DNA from: an archaeon
GTDB lineage: Archaea > Aenigmatarchaeota > Aenigmatarchaeia > GW2011-AR5 > GCA-2688965
Direction: 5' to 3'
Assembly (NCBI GenBank): GCA_002688965.1
Contig: NZEE01000045.1
Location: 20,997 to 61,342, forward strand
DNA: 40,346 bases
The notes under the pieces are model-generated. The model was given only the letters and a program-made list of their open reading frames with translations. It was not told the origin of the DNA and made no database searches. The number at the start of each line of letters is the position of its first letter. The stretch's first letter is position 1. Below, piece after piece: positions 17,260-26,776 of the stretch. The position numbers were made by a program, and so were the translations under genes.

Positions 17260-19494
17260 TTATTTCTTATGCATTCTTTTCTTATGTATACTCAAACCTC
17301 TTTTAGATTTGAATATCTTATTACATTCTTTACATTTCAATCCTAAAGATTCAGCTCTTGCTTGTAATTTATCAAAATCTTTTTTAGATTTAACACTATC
17401 ATCTTTAGCCTTTTTCAAAGTTTTTTTATTAAGCCAATCTTTCTTTGTAACACATTCAGGATCTAAACACATTCTAAATGGACGAGCACCCATTCTACCA
17501 ACCTGTATAATAGGTGTTTTACATTTATCACAAACTTTTCCAGTAGCAATTATAGTTCCAACTGAAGGTAAAGGAAAACCAGTCTTACATTGTTTCTTAC
17601 CTTTTTGTTTATAATTAGAGCAACCAGCAAATCTTTTCTTAGTTCTCCATGATTTATGAGCACTAAGTATACCACCTTTACACTTAGGGCAAGGACCAAG
17701 TTCAGCAGCCTTATCTTGAGTTTCAATAACAGATTTAGTTAATTCTTTTCCAATCTTAAGTTCTTTTTTCTTAAAGTCTTCAGAAATCTTTGTCATTTGT
17801 TTCTCAGCTTCTGCAACAACTTTTTCTCTTGTAGTTTTACCAGTAAGAATCTCATCAGTTTCTTTTTCAAAATGTCTTGTCAATTGTTCAGAAACAACAT
17901 CTGGAACATTTTTCTCCAATATGTTAGATACATTCATTCCTAATTCAGTTACTTCAATACTTTGCCCAACTAAATAACTTCTCGAATATAATGTTTGCAA
18001 AATTGCAGCTCGTGTAGCTTTAGTACCTAGTTCTTGTTTTTCCATCTCTTTCAAAACACTTCCCTGTGAAAATCTAGCAGGTGGAGGAGTTTCTTTATCA
18101 AATAATTCTTTTTTCTTAATTGGAAGTTTATCGCCCTCTTTCAAATCAGGTAATAGTATTTCCTCTCTCTTAGCATATTTTCCATATAACTCAGTCCAAC
18201 CAGGAATAAGAGTTTTTTTACCATTGAAAAAGAAGTTTTGCCCATTAACATCAAGACTTACTCGTAATGATTCCCGTTTAGCATTTTCACCAAATGAAGC
18301 AAGGAAACGTCTAACAATTAAATCATAAACATTATTTTGTAATGATGAAAGTTTACGTTTAGGTTTTTGTCCTGTAGGATATACTGCAGGATGGGCAGGA
18401 TCAACTCTCTTTCCTTGAGTAGGTTCTAACTTTCCTTTCAAAAGTTTAGAAGCAAAACTATATTTATCTTGCTTTGCAAGATTCTTAATTATCTTACTAT
18501 ATCCTATAGCTTCTGGTAATTTCTGCGAAGAAGTTCTCGGATAAGATATTAATCCAGACTGATAAAGCTTTTCAGCAATATCCAATCCTCTTTTAGGAGT
18601 ATAACCAAAGTAACGATAAATATCAGCTAACATTGCAGTTGTATTGTAAGGTATAGGAGCTTTTTGTGTCATAACTCTTTTTTTCAGACTTGATATAACT
18701 GCCTGCTTATTCTTTATTTTACTAAAAACAGATTTAGCTTCTGCTTTTTTCCATATCTTATCTTTTTCATAATGAGCTTCCAAAACTTGTTTACCAACTT
18801 TAATATTGAGTAAAATTTCCCAAAATGGTTTAGGTTTAAACGCCTTAATTTTCTTCTCATGTTTGGTTAACATATGTAAAACTGGACCCTGAACTCTTCC
18901 AGTAGAAAGTATAATAAATCTTTGAGCAGCGCTCTTTATTGCTAATGTCAAAGCTCTAGTTAAATTCACGCCCCAAATATAATCTAAGTAGTGTCGAGCT
19001 AAACCTGATTCAACTTGTCCTTTATTTAGTTTTTTCTCAGGTTTATCATAAGCCTTAATCAATTCATCCTGTGTCATCGTACTAAACTTCATTCTAGGAG
19101 CATCTTTTCTTCCAAACATATGTGTAAGAATATTATATCCTATAACAGCACCCTCATCATCATAGTCCGTAGCAACTATTACTTCATCAGCTTCTTCAAC
19201 AACTTGTTCAATAGTTCTAAAATACTTTTCAGAAAACGCAGCTGATTTCGTAGCTTCAAACGCAGGAATCCAATGAACATCAAATCTTGGATAATTCCAT
19301 CCCTTACCTATTTGTTTAAGTGATAGTAAATGACCTACAGCTGCAACAGATATATGATCTTTCCCATCTTTTACAAAACGATAATACTTTACTCCATCCA
19401 TACCCTCATTAATCTCTGGAGCACCACTATCATCCAAAGCTTCTGCTATAGTTTTAGCAGCGCTTGGTTTCTCGCATATCAATACAATTGCCAT
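17260..19494 (-). CDS. topA: Type IA DNA topoisomerase I with C-terminal zinc fingers
   Basis: It relaxes negatively supercoiled DNA by passing a strand through a nick held by a tyrosine. The start is set at ATG 19494 (MAIVLICEKPSAAKTIAEAL), the usual archaeal beginning; the frame is open for 24 codons more, over a promoter-like region. The TOPRIM acidic motif is DYDDEG (about residue 113). The active tyrosine lies in GLISYPRTSS (about 315). After the core come a 4-Cys finger (CPKCKGG...C...C), another (CDKCKTP...CLDPEC), a Lys-rich linker, and a final C2H2-type finger (CKECNKIFKSKRGLSIHKKRMH). The last is unusual in topoisomerases. Confidence 0.95.
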   Translation of the reverse strand: MAIVLICEKPSAAKTIAEALDDSGAPEINEGMDGVKYYRFVKDGKDHISVAAVGHLLSLKQIGKGWNYPRFDVHWIPAFEATKSAAFSEKYFRTIEQVVEEADEVIVATDYDDEGAVIGYNILTHMFGRKDAPRMKFSTMTQDELIKAYDKPEKKLNKGQVESGLARHYLDYIWGVNLTRALTLAIKSAAQRFIILSTGRVQGPVLHMLTKHEKKIKAFKPKPFWEILLNIKVGKQVLEAHYEKDKIWKKAEAKSVFSKIKNKQAVISSLKKRVMTQKAPIPYNTTAMLADIYRYFGYTPKRGLDIAEKLYQSGLISYPRTSSQKLPEAIGYSKIIKNLAKQDKYSFASKLLKGKLEPTQGKRVDPAHPAVYPTGQKPKRKLSSLQNNVYDLIVRRFLASFGENAKRESLRVSLDVNGQNFFFNGKKTLIPGWTELYGKYAKREEILLPDLKEGDKLPIKKKELFDKETPPPARFSQGSVLKEMEKQELGTKATRAAILQTLYSRSYLVGQSIEVTELGMNVSNILEKNVPDVVSEQLTRHFEKETDEILTGKTTREKVVAEAEKQMTKISEDFKKKELKIGKELTKSVIETQDKAAELGPCPKCKGGILSAHKSWRTKKRFAGCSNYKQKGKKQCKTGFPLPSVGTIIATGKVCDKCKTPIIQVGRMGARPFRMCLDPECVTKKDWLNKKTLKKAKDDSVKSKKDFDKLQARAESLGLKCKECNKIFKSKRGLSIHKKRMHKK

Positions 19495-19576
19495 AACCAC
19501 ACTTCGTAATAATGTTATAATATAGTGTATATTTAAATAGATTTCTAACAGAAATTCAAGAATCAAAAAATAGGAT

Positions 19577-19634
19577 ACCTATATCATTTAACGCGATGAG
19601 TACATATAAAATTAACCTAATACATCATATAGGT
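19577..19634. promoter_or_regulatory. Widely spaced inverted repeat between divergent genes
   Basis: ACCTATAT at 19577-19584 and its reverse complement ATATAGGT at 19627-19634 flank the middle of the 192-bp space between topA (minus) and the unknown gene at 19687 (plus). TATA-like sequences lie outward of each arm (TTTAAATA near 19530 for topA, TTATAT near 19652 for the plus gene). It may be an operator pair; chance is possible in such AT-rich DNA. Confidence 0.25.
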
Positions 19635-19686
19635 TCTAACACCAAAATCAATTATATGTTATGACAGCTATTTGATAGTGGGTTTA

Positions 19687-20031
19687 ATGCCAGATTACAG
19701 AACTAAACGAGTCATGGTTTCTATTAAACATGCATGTCACGACATTGCACAGGAAATTGGACAAAGAACTTTAACACCAGATGAATATGACAATTTAGTA
19801 AGAATAGAGCTATCAAAACAATTTCCAATAGATGTTGCTCAAATCTTACATAAAGTAACGCATTGGGTGTTGACAGGCTGTGGTTTAGAATACCAAGCAG
19901 GAAATAAAAACGGAGAAAATCATAGCCGAGTTTTTATAAAAAATGAAATCATTGACACAAATTTAAAAAGAAGATTAATAGATCTAGAATCATACAATGC
20001 TATAAGTGGTCGATTACCACACGATTATTAA
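19687..20031 (+). CDS. Unknown 114-residue protein
   Basis: The ATG at 19687 (MPDYRTKRVMVSIKHACHDI) is preferred over an in-frame TTG at 19672, since a TATA-like sequence lies about 30 bp before it. It is a soluble, helical protein with two cysteines, in KHACHD and TGCGLEYQ, plus several histidines (KHACH, LHKVTHW), so a metal site is possible. No family recognised. The stop overlaps the stop of the convergent membrane-protein gene by 4 bp. Confidence 0.6.
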   Translation: MPDYRTKRVMVSIKHACHDIAQEIGQRTLTPDEYDNLVRIELSKQFPIDVAQILHKVTHWVLTGCGLEYQAGNKNGENHSRVFIKNEIIDTNLKRRLIDLESYNAISGRLPHDY

Positions 20032-21752
20032 CATTCAATTATAATCCGTGTTTTATCGCCAAATGGTTCAGTAGAAACAACTGTACAACCATCTGCTACA
20101 TCAATAGTTGTAGTTACTGCTGTTGTTGTAGTTTCACCTGGTAATGGAACTTCATTACCTTCACCAGTTATATCAGCCCATCTAAATAGTTTAACTTGCT
20201 CAGTTTTAGCATCAACAACTGCTACAGCACGCAAAACCATTCCTTCTCCAAATCCAGAATAAACTGGAATAACATAGAAATATCTTCCTCTAATTTCCTT
20301 GAATATTGGTTGTTGTGCTCTCCAATCTGAATACAATGAAATCTGTCCTTTAACATCATCCAATGCTCTTACAGGTCCAATAAGTCCAAGTTCACGAACA
20401 TCAAATACTTTTATCTCACCATAATTATCAGTAGATGATTCAACTTCAATATACTGTGTTATAGCTTTTCTTTCTCTTCCTTCAGGCTCTAATTGTAATA
20501 AAGCAAAGTTTCTCTTACTATCAAAGTCATATTGGAAGAACAAATCTTGAGCTATTTCAAAGACTTGCTCATGCTCAAATGTATATTGTATGAAATTTTC
20601 CCAACTATTGTATTTAGCCCATGTATGTATACGCATTTCTGTATAATCTTCATCAATCAATATCTGTTCAGTTAACCATTCAGGAGCATTACCAGCAGCA
20701 ATTTCTTCACGTGTATAAACAACTATCTCTCCATTAGAGTCAAAAGTAGCCATTCCAACTTGATCAGTATAAAATGTTGTTATGAATGAAGTAGGCATTG
20801 ACATCTTTACAGGTGCAATCCATACTGGATTATCATCAGCATCATGAGTGAATATTGTATCACCATATTCATAGAATGGGTATTTTAACCACATCAAGAA
20901 CTTTACATCTCTTATTTTTCCTGTAAGTATTTGATATATTATTTCAATTATTCCGCCTCTTTCCTCAGAATATGGAAGTTCTTCCATTATCTTTTCTCTA
21001 TCAGCTGGATCTTCAGCATTTACACGAATATAAGCTGGAGAAGGCTCTCCAATATTAATTAATTTGTCAGGCTCATAAACCATAATCCATGATAATGTAT
21101 CAATACCATCTTTATTTGGAACAGGATAAACTCCATCCCAATCATCAGATAACTGCCATCCAGTTTCTGTTACCATTGTTTTTGGAATCTGTAAAGCATA
21201 TTCTTGTGAAACAAGTCTATCATGTTTTATATCATTCCATGTAATATCATCAACACTTATTCCAGAAGAAGCTGTTACCTTTTCCATAGTAATATCATCA
21301 ACACGATAAACGTCCATAAGTGTAGGAGGTATAAACAAAGCAGCGCCAACACCTAATACTAATAAAATTGCTATTGTAACCATAAGAATACTAATTCCTT
21401 TTTTAATTTCTTTTGGAATTTTTGCAACATTTTTAATTTTCTTAACTTTCTTTTCTTTAACCATACCTTCTTCAAACTTTATTTCCTTGAAATCATCAAA
21501 TTTCAATGACTTAAACATTACAATAAGTCCTGTAAGGAACAATCTAATAAATACTGCTGCAACCAAAGCTCCAATAGCTGATGAATTTACAAGAAATAAT
21601 CCAAGTACCCATGCTCCAATAATATCTTTTATAATTCCTTTACCTTTGCTAATTCCATTAAGAGCAAATATTGCAATAAATCCAATAATTAAAGCCCACA
21701 CTATTTGAAATCCAAAAAAGCCTAAGGATTGGAAAAAAGCTATCCAAGACAT
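20028..21752 (-). CDS. Large membrane protein with extracytoplasmic domain
   Basis: A 574-residue protein. Three or four membrane segments lie in the first 145 residues (about 10-30, 42-63, 63-82 and 123-145), with a Lys-rich cytoplasmic loop between the last two (KEKKVKKIKNVAKIPKEIKK). The remaining 430 residues are outside the cell, rich in strands and aromatic residues, ending in a Thr-rich linker (PGETTTTAVTTT) and a short Cys-containing tail (GCTVVS...IIIEC) that may form a disulfide. The long Trp/Tyr-rich ectodomain and membrane bundle recall UPF0182-like proteins, but I cannot confirm this. Probably cell-surface or envelope function. Next to another Thr-rich surface protein gene on the same strand. 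Confidence 0.75.
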   Translation of the reverse strand: MSWIAFFQSLGFFGFQIVWALIIGFIAIFALNGISKGKGIIKDIIGAWVLGLFLVNSSAIGALVAAVFIRLFLTGLIVMFKSLKFDDFKEIKFEEGMVKEKKVKKIKNVAKIPKEIKKGISILMVTIAILLVLGVGAALFIPPTLMDVYRVDDITMEKVTASSGISVDDITWNDIKHDRLVSQEYALQIPKTMVTETGWQLSDDWDGVYPVPNKDGIDTLSWIMVYEPDKLINIGEPSPAYIRVNAEDPADREKIMEELPYSEERGGIIEIIYQILTGKIRDVKFLMWLKYPFYEYGDTIFTHDADDNPVWIAPVKMSMPTSFITTFYTDQVGMATFDSNGEIVVYTREEIAAGNAPEWLTEQILIDEDYTEMRIHTWAKYNSWENFIQYTFEHEQVFEIAQDLFFQYDFDSKRNFALLQLEPEGRERKAITQYIEVESSTDNYGEIKVFDVRELGLIGPVRALDDVKGQISLYSDWRAQQPIFKEIRGRYFYVIPVYSGFGEGMVLRAVAVVDAKTEQVKLFRWADITGEGNEVPLPGETTTTAVTTTIDVADGCTVVSTEPFGDKTRIIIEC

Positions 21753-21782
21753 GATTATTAATTAATAACCTTATTTTTAAAA

Positions 21783-22481
21783 TCAATTTATTGAGATATG
21801 GCCGCTCAAAACACTAATATTCAGGTATTCTTCAAAATAATTCACAACTTTTACATTATTCAACTGCAAATCAGTAGAACCTTTTATCAAACACTTAAAC
21901 CAAATATTTAAAAGAACATCATTATTCAACACATCTTCTGTACGATTAACAAGTGTTTCAGCATACAAAACAGAACTAGAATTTGTTAAATTAAACCAAT
22001 AACTTTCAGAGAAAAAAGTTCCATTACTAACATCTATCAACTCTAACAAAGAATTGTTATAATACAAAGTAAACTGTGCGCCATAAGCTTCTGAAGATAA
22101 CCATACTTCTGTATCTACAGTATCATTAATATCGCAAGTATAATTTCCAATTACCACAGTATCATTATCTATTTGCAATATGGTTGTTGTAGTTATTACA
22201 GTTGTCTGGATTATAGTTGTAGGACTTGGAGAAGGACCTCCGCCACCACCACTTCTAACAGATGTAGTAGTGATGTTTGTAGTCATATTCACAGTTGTAG
22301 TAGTATTCAAATCAGTAGCAAAACTTTGTCCATCTTGTAAAACTGTTGTAGTTGTATTAAAAACTCCGGTAACCATTCCAGTTATTCCACCAGTCAGAAA
22401 CATGAAAAATAATAACAAAAAAGCTATAATCAATATAGTTATAACAAATTTTTCTATTCTATAAGAAATACCATTTTCCAT
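21783..22481 (-). CDS. Membrane-anchored surface protein with cohesin-like domain
   Basis: A 232-residue protein. One N-terminal membrane anchor (about residues 12-36), then a Thr/Asn-rich linker with many NxT/S glycosylation sites and a Gly/Pro turn (SGGGGGPSPSP), then a beta domain from about residue 105. That domain has the order of a cohesin-type fold: a strand with TVDTEVWLSSEAYGAQFTL, then YYNNSLLELIDVSNGTFF, then LLNIWFKCLIKGSTDLQL and a closing strand. Cohesin-like domains mediate protein contacts at the surface. It is upstream of the large membrane protein gene (30-bp gap), likely the same operon and the same cell-surface process. Confidence 0.7.
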   Translation of the reverse strand: MENGISYRIEKFVITILIIAFLLLFFMFLTGGITGMVTGVFNTTTTVLQDGQSFATDLNTTTTVNMTTNITTTSVRSGGGGGPSPSPTTIIQTTVITTTTILQIDNDTVVIGNYTCDINDTVDTEVWLSSEAYGAQFTLYYNNSLLELIDVSNGTFFSESYWFNLTNSSSVLYAETLVNRTEDVLNNDVLLNIWFKCLIKGSTDLQLNNVKVVNYFEEYLNISVLSGHISIN

Positions 22482-22511
22482 AATTACAATATATCAGAAA
22501 TCATAAAAGGA

Positions 22512-22889
22512 TTAATTACCAGCTGCTGCACGTTCATGTGCTGGTGGTGTTTTAGGTACATTTGCGAATACTGTCATATCTTCAGGTTCTTGTACATGTA
22601 TTGGATATTCAATACGATTAACTTCTCGTATATCTACAATTTCATCTTCCTCATTAAATTCTAATCTATATAATGCGCTTTTGAAACTTGAAACAACACG
22701 TCTATCAGCAGTTCCTTTAACATGTTCATGAGAAACTGCTATATAATCTCTACAACATTCAACTCTTCTTTCATATTCGTCTGAAAAATGCTCAGAATTA
22801 GGAAAAATTAAGTTTAAACAACCTACCTCTCTACAAGCGACCACACCGTTTTGATCGCCGGACATTAAAAAACCTGTGCCAGTTGTCAT
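22512..22889 (-). CDS. Unknown small protein with cysteine motifs
   Basis: A 125-residue protein, soluble, with cysteines at about residues 19 and 24 (ACREVGC) and a CC pair at about 45-46 (VECCRDY), which together could bind zinc or form disulfides. The centre is acidic and strand-like (LYRLEFNEEDEIVDIREVNRIEYP) and the tail is proline- and alanine-rich. Not recognised. The start MTTGTGFLMSG is uncertain; Met-9 is a possible alternative. It sits between surface-protein genes and a smaller Cys-rich gene, all on the minus strand. Confidence 0.6.
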   Translation of the reverse strand: MTTGTGFLMSGDQNGVVACREVGCLNLIFPNSEHFSDEYERRVECCRDYIAVSHEHVKGTADRRVVSSFKSALYRLEFNEEDEIVDIREVNRIEYPIHVQEPEDMTVFANVPKTPPAHERAAAGN

Positions 22890-22942
22890 TGCAACGTACT
22901 GACACTTAAATAACGCTTAGATTGTATATAAAGACATCATAA

Positions 22943-23146
22943 TCATGCATGAATACTCTTTCTAACATCTTCACCAAGACCATCATCTTTAGAACTCAAA
23001 TACACCCACTGAGCAGCAAGGTCACATCCATCACAAGTATCACCAGTACCGCAGCCAATATATCCTCTTTGCCGATCATCACATAATTTAGCATAATCTC
23101 TTTTATCGGGATCTGGCTCATCTTCACCATTCTGACCTTCACACAT
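22943..23146 (-). CDS. Small acidic cysteine-rich protein
   Basis: The start at ATG 23146 (MCEGQNGEDEPDPDK) is preferred over the TTG two codons upstream. It is a 67-residue, acidic protein with cysteines at positions 2, 20, 31, 37 and 40; CGTGDTCDGC looks like a zinc or iron-sulfur site. There is no signal peptide. Its family is unknown. It may be cotranscribed with the 125-residue gene 53 bp downstream. Being short, it is only moderately secure, but composition and the motif support a real gene. Confidence 0.5.
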   Translation of the reverse strand: MCEGQNGEDEPDPDKRDYAKLCDDRQRGYIGCGTGDTCDGCDLAAQWVYLSSKDDGLGEDVRKSIHA

Positions 23147-23217
23147 AAGCAAACCTTATATCAGTCGTCATTATAGTATTGCTGACAATAACACTAAGAA
23201 TAAAACCGTATATATAA

Positions 23218-24489
23218 TTATTTCTTTAATTTAATCTCGTTAAAATCTAAATATTTATGAAGAACTTCAGGAATTTTTACTGTACCATCAGAAGTTTGAT
23301 AATTTTCTATTATTGCAACCAAAGTTCTTGAAATAGCACAAGCAGTACTATTCAAAGTATTAACATATTGAGAAATTCCATCTTCACGATACTTGATATT
23401 TAACCCAACTGCCTGATAAGCAGTACAATTTGAACAAGAAACGATTTCTCTATACTTATCTTGTGAAGGCATCCATGCTTCTATATCATATTTACGAGCA
23501 GCTACAACACCCATTTCACCAGTACAAACATCAACTACTCTATATGGTATACCAAGTCCATTATAGATTTTCTCAGCTAGTTCTAACAAGTATTCATGCT
23601 CTTTAGAACTTTCCTCTGGCTTACAAAATACAAACATTTCAATTTTATCAAACTGGTGAACTCTAAATATTCCTTTCGTATCTTTTCCATGTGAACCAGC
23701 CTCTGTTCTAAAACAAGTAGAATAACCACAATAATGTTTAGGTTTATCTAATTCAATAGTCTCACCCATATGCAAGCCAGATAAAGATTGTTCTGAAGTT
23801 CCAACTAAGTACAAATCTTCATCAACTACTTTGTATATATCTTCTTCACCAGCTGGCAAAAATCCAGAACCTTGCATAACTTTACTTCTAACAAGAGCAG
23901 GGGTTGTATACAAATCAAATCCTTCCTGTTTCAAAACATCCATAACATATTTTATCAAAGCAAATTCTAACTCAACTAATTCGTTTTTCAAATAGTAAAA
24001 ACGAGCACCAGAAACTTTTGCCGCACTTTCTATATCAACTAAATCTAAAGCTTCAGCAATATCAATATGATTTTTAGGTTTAAAATTAAATTCAGGTTTA
24101 TCTCCCCATTCTCTAAGAATTTTATTATCCTCATCACTATCTCCTTTAGGAACATTCTTATCTAACACATTAGGCATTCTTAACAAAATAAAATCCATTG
24201 CTTCTCGTAAAGATAAAATTTTCTTATCATTCTTAGCAATAACACCACTTAATTTTCTCATTTCATCTATTTTATTTTTCTTATCATCTGCATCTTTAAT
24301 CTGAGAAATCTCTGAAGTAATTTTATTTTTCTCCATCTTAATTGAATCAGTCTCTTGTTTCAATCTACGCCAATCAATATCAAACTTCAATAACTCATCT
24401 AAAGCTTTTACTTGATCATTGTCACCTCGTTTAGTATGACTTTCTCTAACCAAATCATCATTTTCACGAATAAATCTCATATCTAACAT
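23218..24489 (-). CDS. serS: Seryl-tRNA synthetase
   Basis: Charges tRNA-Ser. A 423-residue class II synthetase of the common (not methanogen-type) form. The long N-terminal coiled-coil arm that grips the tRNA covers about residues 30-100. Motif 2 is FRTEAGSHGKDTKGIFRVHQF, the serine-binding region EIVSCSNCTAYQA, and motif 3 NSTACAISRTLVAIIENYQT. The start at ATG 24489 is chosen because GGTGA lies 5 bp upstream and overlaps the end of tyrS; an in-frame GTG at 24501 is less likely. The gene follows tyrS by one base, so the two synthetases form an operon. Confidence 0.95.
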   Translation of the reverse strand: MLDMRFIRENDDLVRESHTKRGDNDQVKALDELLKFDIDWRRLKQETDSIKMEKNKITSEISQIKDADDKKNKIDEMRKLSGVIAKNDKKILSLREAMDFILLRMPNVLDKNVPKGDSDEDNKILREWGDKPEFNFKPKNHIDIAEALDLVDIESAAKVSGARFYYLKNELVELEFALIKYVMDVLKQEGFDLYTTPALVRSKVMQGSGFLPAGEEDIYKVVDEDLYLVGTSEQSLSGLHMGETIELDKPKHYCGYSTCFRTEAGSHGKDTKGIFRVHQFDKIEMFVFCKPEESSKEHEYLLELAEKIYNGLGIPYRVVDVCTGEMGVVAARKYDIEAWMPSQDKYREIVSCSNCTAYQAVGLNIKYREDGISQYVNTLNSTACAISRTLVAIIENYQTSDGTVKIPEVLHKYLDFNEIKLKK

Positions 24490-24490
24490 T

Positions 24491-25456
24491 TTATTCACCA
24501 ATTTTCTTCTTCATAGGAGCAAGTAACTTTATCAATGATTCTGCAACTCCTGTTTTCAAATCCATTGGATGTAGTTTTTTTGAAATATAATCTTGCTTCA
24601 ACTCATTATAGTCATTAAATGATAAATCTCCACCGTATTTCTTACTTCTTTCAATTTTTAACACACCAATCATAGGTAATAGAATATATTTTGAAATTTC
24701 AAGTAAAGGATTCTTTTCTTCCTCAAGAGGACAAAAAGCATTCTTAATTTTCTGTCTTATCACATCTGGTTCTTCATTAAGTAAAATAACTGTCTTAGGC
24801 TCACTTGAAGACATTTTACCTCCAGTTAAGCCAACCATATCTACATGATGTATAGCTATTGGAGGTTTCCATCCCATTGCAGGAAAGTTCTCTCTTGCAA
24901 GCATATGTATTTTTCTCTGAGCTAAATCACCAAAAGCAATATCAGATAATTCATGTATATCAATTGCTTGCATTAATGGATACAAAACCTGAGCAACATG
25001 AGGATTATCTTCTTCTCTACCAATAACAGTCATAGCTCTTTTAGCACGAGACATTCGTGTCATTAATGATAGCTGCATTACATTTTTGAAGTAATCTGGA
25101 TTAAGCTGAAATGAAGAACCCATAACACAATTAGCTTTTTCAATATCAACTCCAGCAGCTGCAAAGCTTTTCTTATACTTCTCAGCAACTTCTGCTATCT
25201 CTTCCAAAGTTCCTTTTTCATTTAACCAAGCATGTAAGTCAGCAAACAATATATTAAGTTCTAACCCAGCCTTTTGAAAATCAATATGCTTCTGAGTAGC
25301 AAGTAAATAACCTATTTGCATTATTCCTCCAGTGGGCTCAAACCCATGATATAACCGTGGGTGGTCGTTTGTCTCTAATAATGACCTAAGTTCATCCTCT
25401 GAAACAGTTTCAGAAGTATTTCTGGTTATCAATTCAATCCTAGATTCAATATCCAT
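24491..25456 (-). CDS. tyrS: Tyrosyl-tRNA synthetase, archaeal type
   Basis: Charges tRNA-Tyr. A class I synthetase of 321 residues, the compact archaeal/eukaryotic form without the bacterial S4 domain. The HIGH-equivalent lies in GGIMQIGYLL (about residues 43-52) and the KMSKS loop reads KMSSS (about 213). Tyrosine pocket residues are in YHGFEPTG and QAIDIHELSDIAFGDLAQRK. First gene of a tyrS-serS operon, minus strand. It is divergent from the beta-CASP RNase gene with about 51 bp between starts. Confidence 0.95.
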   Translation of the reverse strand: MDIESRIELITRNTSETVSEDELRSLLETNDHPRLYHGFEPTGGIMQIGYLLATQKHIDFQKAGLELNILFADLHAWLNEKGTLEEIAEVAEKYKKSFAAAGVDIEKANCVMGSSFQLNPDYFKNVMQLSLMTRMSRAKRAMTVIGREEDNPHVAQVLYPLMQAIDIHELSDIAFGDLAQRKIHMLARENFPAMGWKPPIAIHHVDMVGLTGGKMSSSEPKTVILLNEEPDVIRQKIKNAFCPLEEEKNPLLEISKYILLPMIGVLKIERSKKYGGDLSFNDYNELKQDYISKKLHPMDLKTGVAESLIKLLAPMKKKIGE

Positions 25457-25507
25457 ACAAATATTTCAGAAGGCAAAACTTATAAAGAATGAAAAGAACC
25501 ACTGAAC

Positions 25508-26776
25508 ATGGAAATGCAACTTTTAGGTGGTGGAGAAGAAGTAGGCGGAAACGCTTTTCTCATACAAAATAAAAGCACAAATGTCATGTTAGACTATGGA
25601 GTTAAGATACAACCAGAGCCACCAACATATCCTATACCTCCTAAAAGAAAAATAGATGCTATAATTCTTTCACATTCTCATTTAGATCACTGCGGAGGCA
25701 TTCCTGCACTATATGGACGCAATAACAGAGGAAATTATCCAACATTTTTCACAAATCAAATAACTCTTGAAACAACAAAACTATTAATCAAAGATTCTAT
25801 GAAAATATCTAAACTTGAAAACTTTCCAATCCCATTTAATGAACTTGATGTAAAAGCAATGTTATCATCAGCTCAAACAATGTCATATAGAAAACGATTT
25901 GACATAGGTTCTTTCAAAGGAGAATTTTATGATGCCGGTCATATACCAGGCTCAGCAGGTACATTACTAACAGATAAGGATACAGGTAAAAGAATTTTTT
26001 ATACTGGCGATATTGGATATAAAGATACTCATTTATTGAAAGGATGCAACCTACCAGATAAAGTAGATACTCTAATATTAGAGTCAACATATGCTAGAAA
26101 AGATCATCCGTCAAGAAAAAAAGAAGAAGAACGATTCTTACAAGAATTAGAAGAAAGTCTTGCAAATAATGAAAAAGCATTAGTACCAGTATTTGCTGTA
26201 GGACGTTCACAAGAAGTATTGCTAATATTAGAAAAATATGCAAACAAAGTTGCTTTAGATGGAATGGCAAAAGCTGCATCAGATATTGTATTACAACACC
26301 CAGAATTCATAAGAGATCCAGAACGTTTACAAAGAATACTTGACAAAGTATTATGGGTTCAAAATAATGATGATAGAAAAAAGGTTCTAAATAAAACTCC
26401 TATAATAGTTTCAACTGCTGGCATGTTATCAGGAGGCCCAATGATATATTATCTCAAAAACTTACAAAAAAACCCAAAAGTTCATTTATTGTTTAGTGGA
26501 TTTTTAGTTGAAGATTCTCCTGGACGAAATTTAATAAAAACAAGTGAATATGAAAATGATGAAGAAAAATTCCATTATAGTGGAAGAATGTCTCAATATG
26601 ATTTCTCAGGACATGCAGGACGTCATGAATTATTAAAAATTATAGAAAAAACAAATCCTTCCCGTATAATATGTGTACATGGTGATGACACAAAAACATT
26701 TGCAAAAGAAATAAATCAAAGATATAAGAATATAGAAGCTATTGCTCCTAAAAACGGCGAAACTGTTAAATTGTAA
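25508..26776 (+). CDS. Metallo-beta-lactamase/beta-CASP RNase (aCPSF2-like)
   Basis: An archaeal beta-CASP ribonuclease, related to CPSF73, involved in RNA processing or decay. 422 residues without N-terminal KH domains, as in the aCPSF2 group. Motif 2 HSHLDHCGG (about residues 57-65), motif 3 GHIPGSAG (about 146-153), motif 4 FYTGDIG (about 163-169), then the beta-CASP insert with PVFAVGRSQEVL (motif A region), and the C-terminal SGHAGRHELL and CVHGDD (motifs B/C). Zinc ligands look complete. The C-terminus overlaps the convergent small membrane-protein gene by 11 bp. Confidence 0.93.
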   Translation: MEMQLLGGGEEVGGNAFLIQNKSTNVMLDYGVKIQPEPPTYPIPPKRKIDAIILSHSHLDHCGGIPALYGRNNRGNYPTFFTNQITLETTKLLIKDSMKISKLENFPIPFNELDVKAMLSSAQTMSYRKRFDIGSFKGEFYDAGHIPGSAGTLLTDKDTGKRIFYTGDIGYKDTHLLKGCNLPDKVDTLILESTYARKDHPSRKKEEERFLQELEESLANNEKALVPVFAVGRSQEVLLILEKYANKVALDGMAKAASDIVLQHPEFIRDPERLQRILDKVLWVQNNDDRKKVLNKTPIIVSTAGMLSGGPMIYYLKNLQKNPKVHLLFSGFLVEDSPGRNLIKTSEYENDEEKFHYSGRMSQYDFSGHAGRHELLKIIEKTNPSRIICVHGDDTKTFAKEINQRYKNIEAIAPKNGETVKL

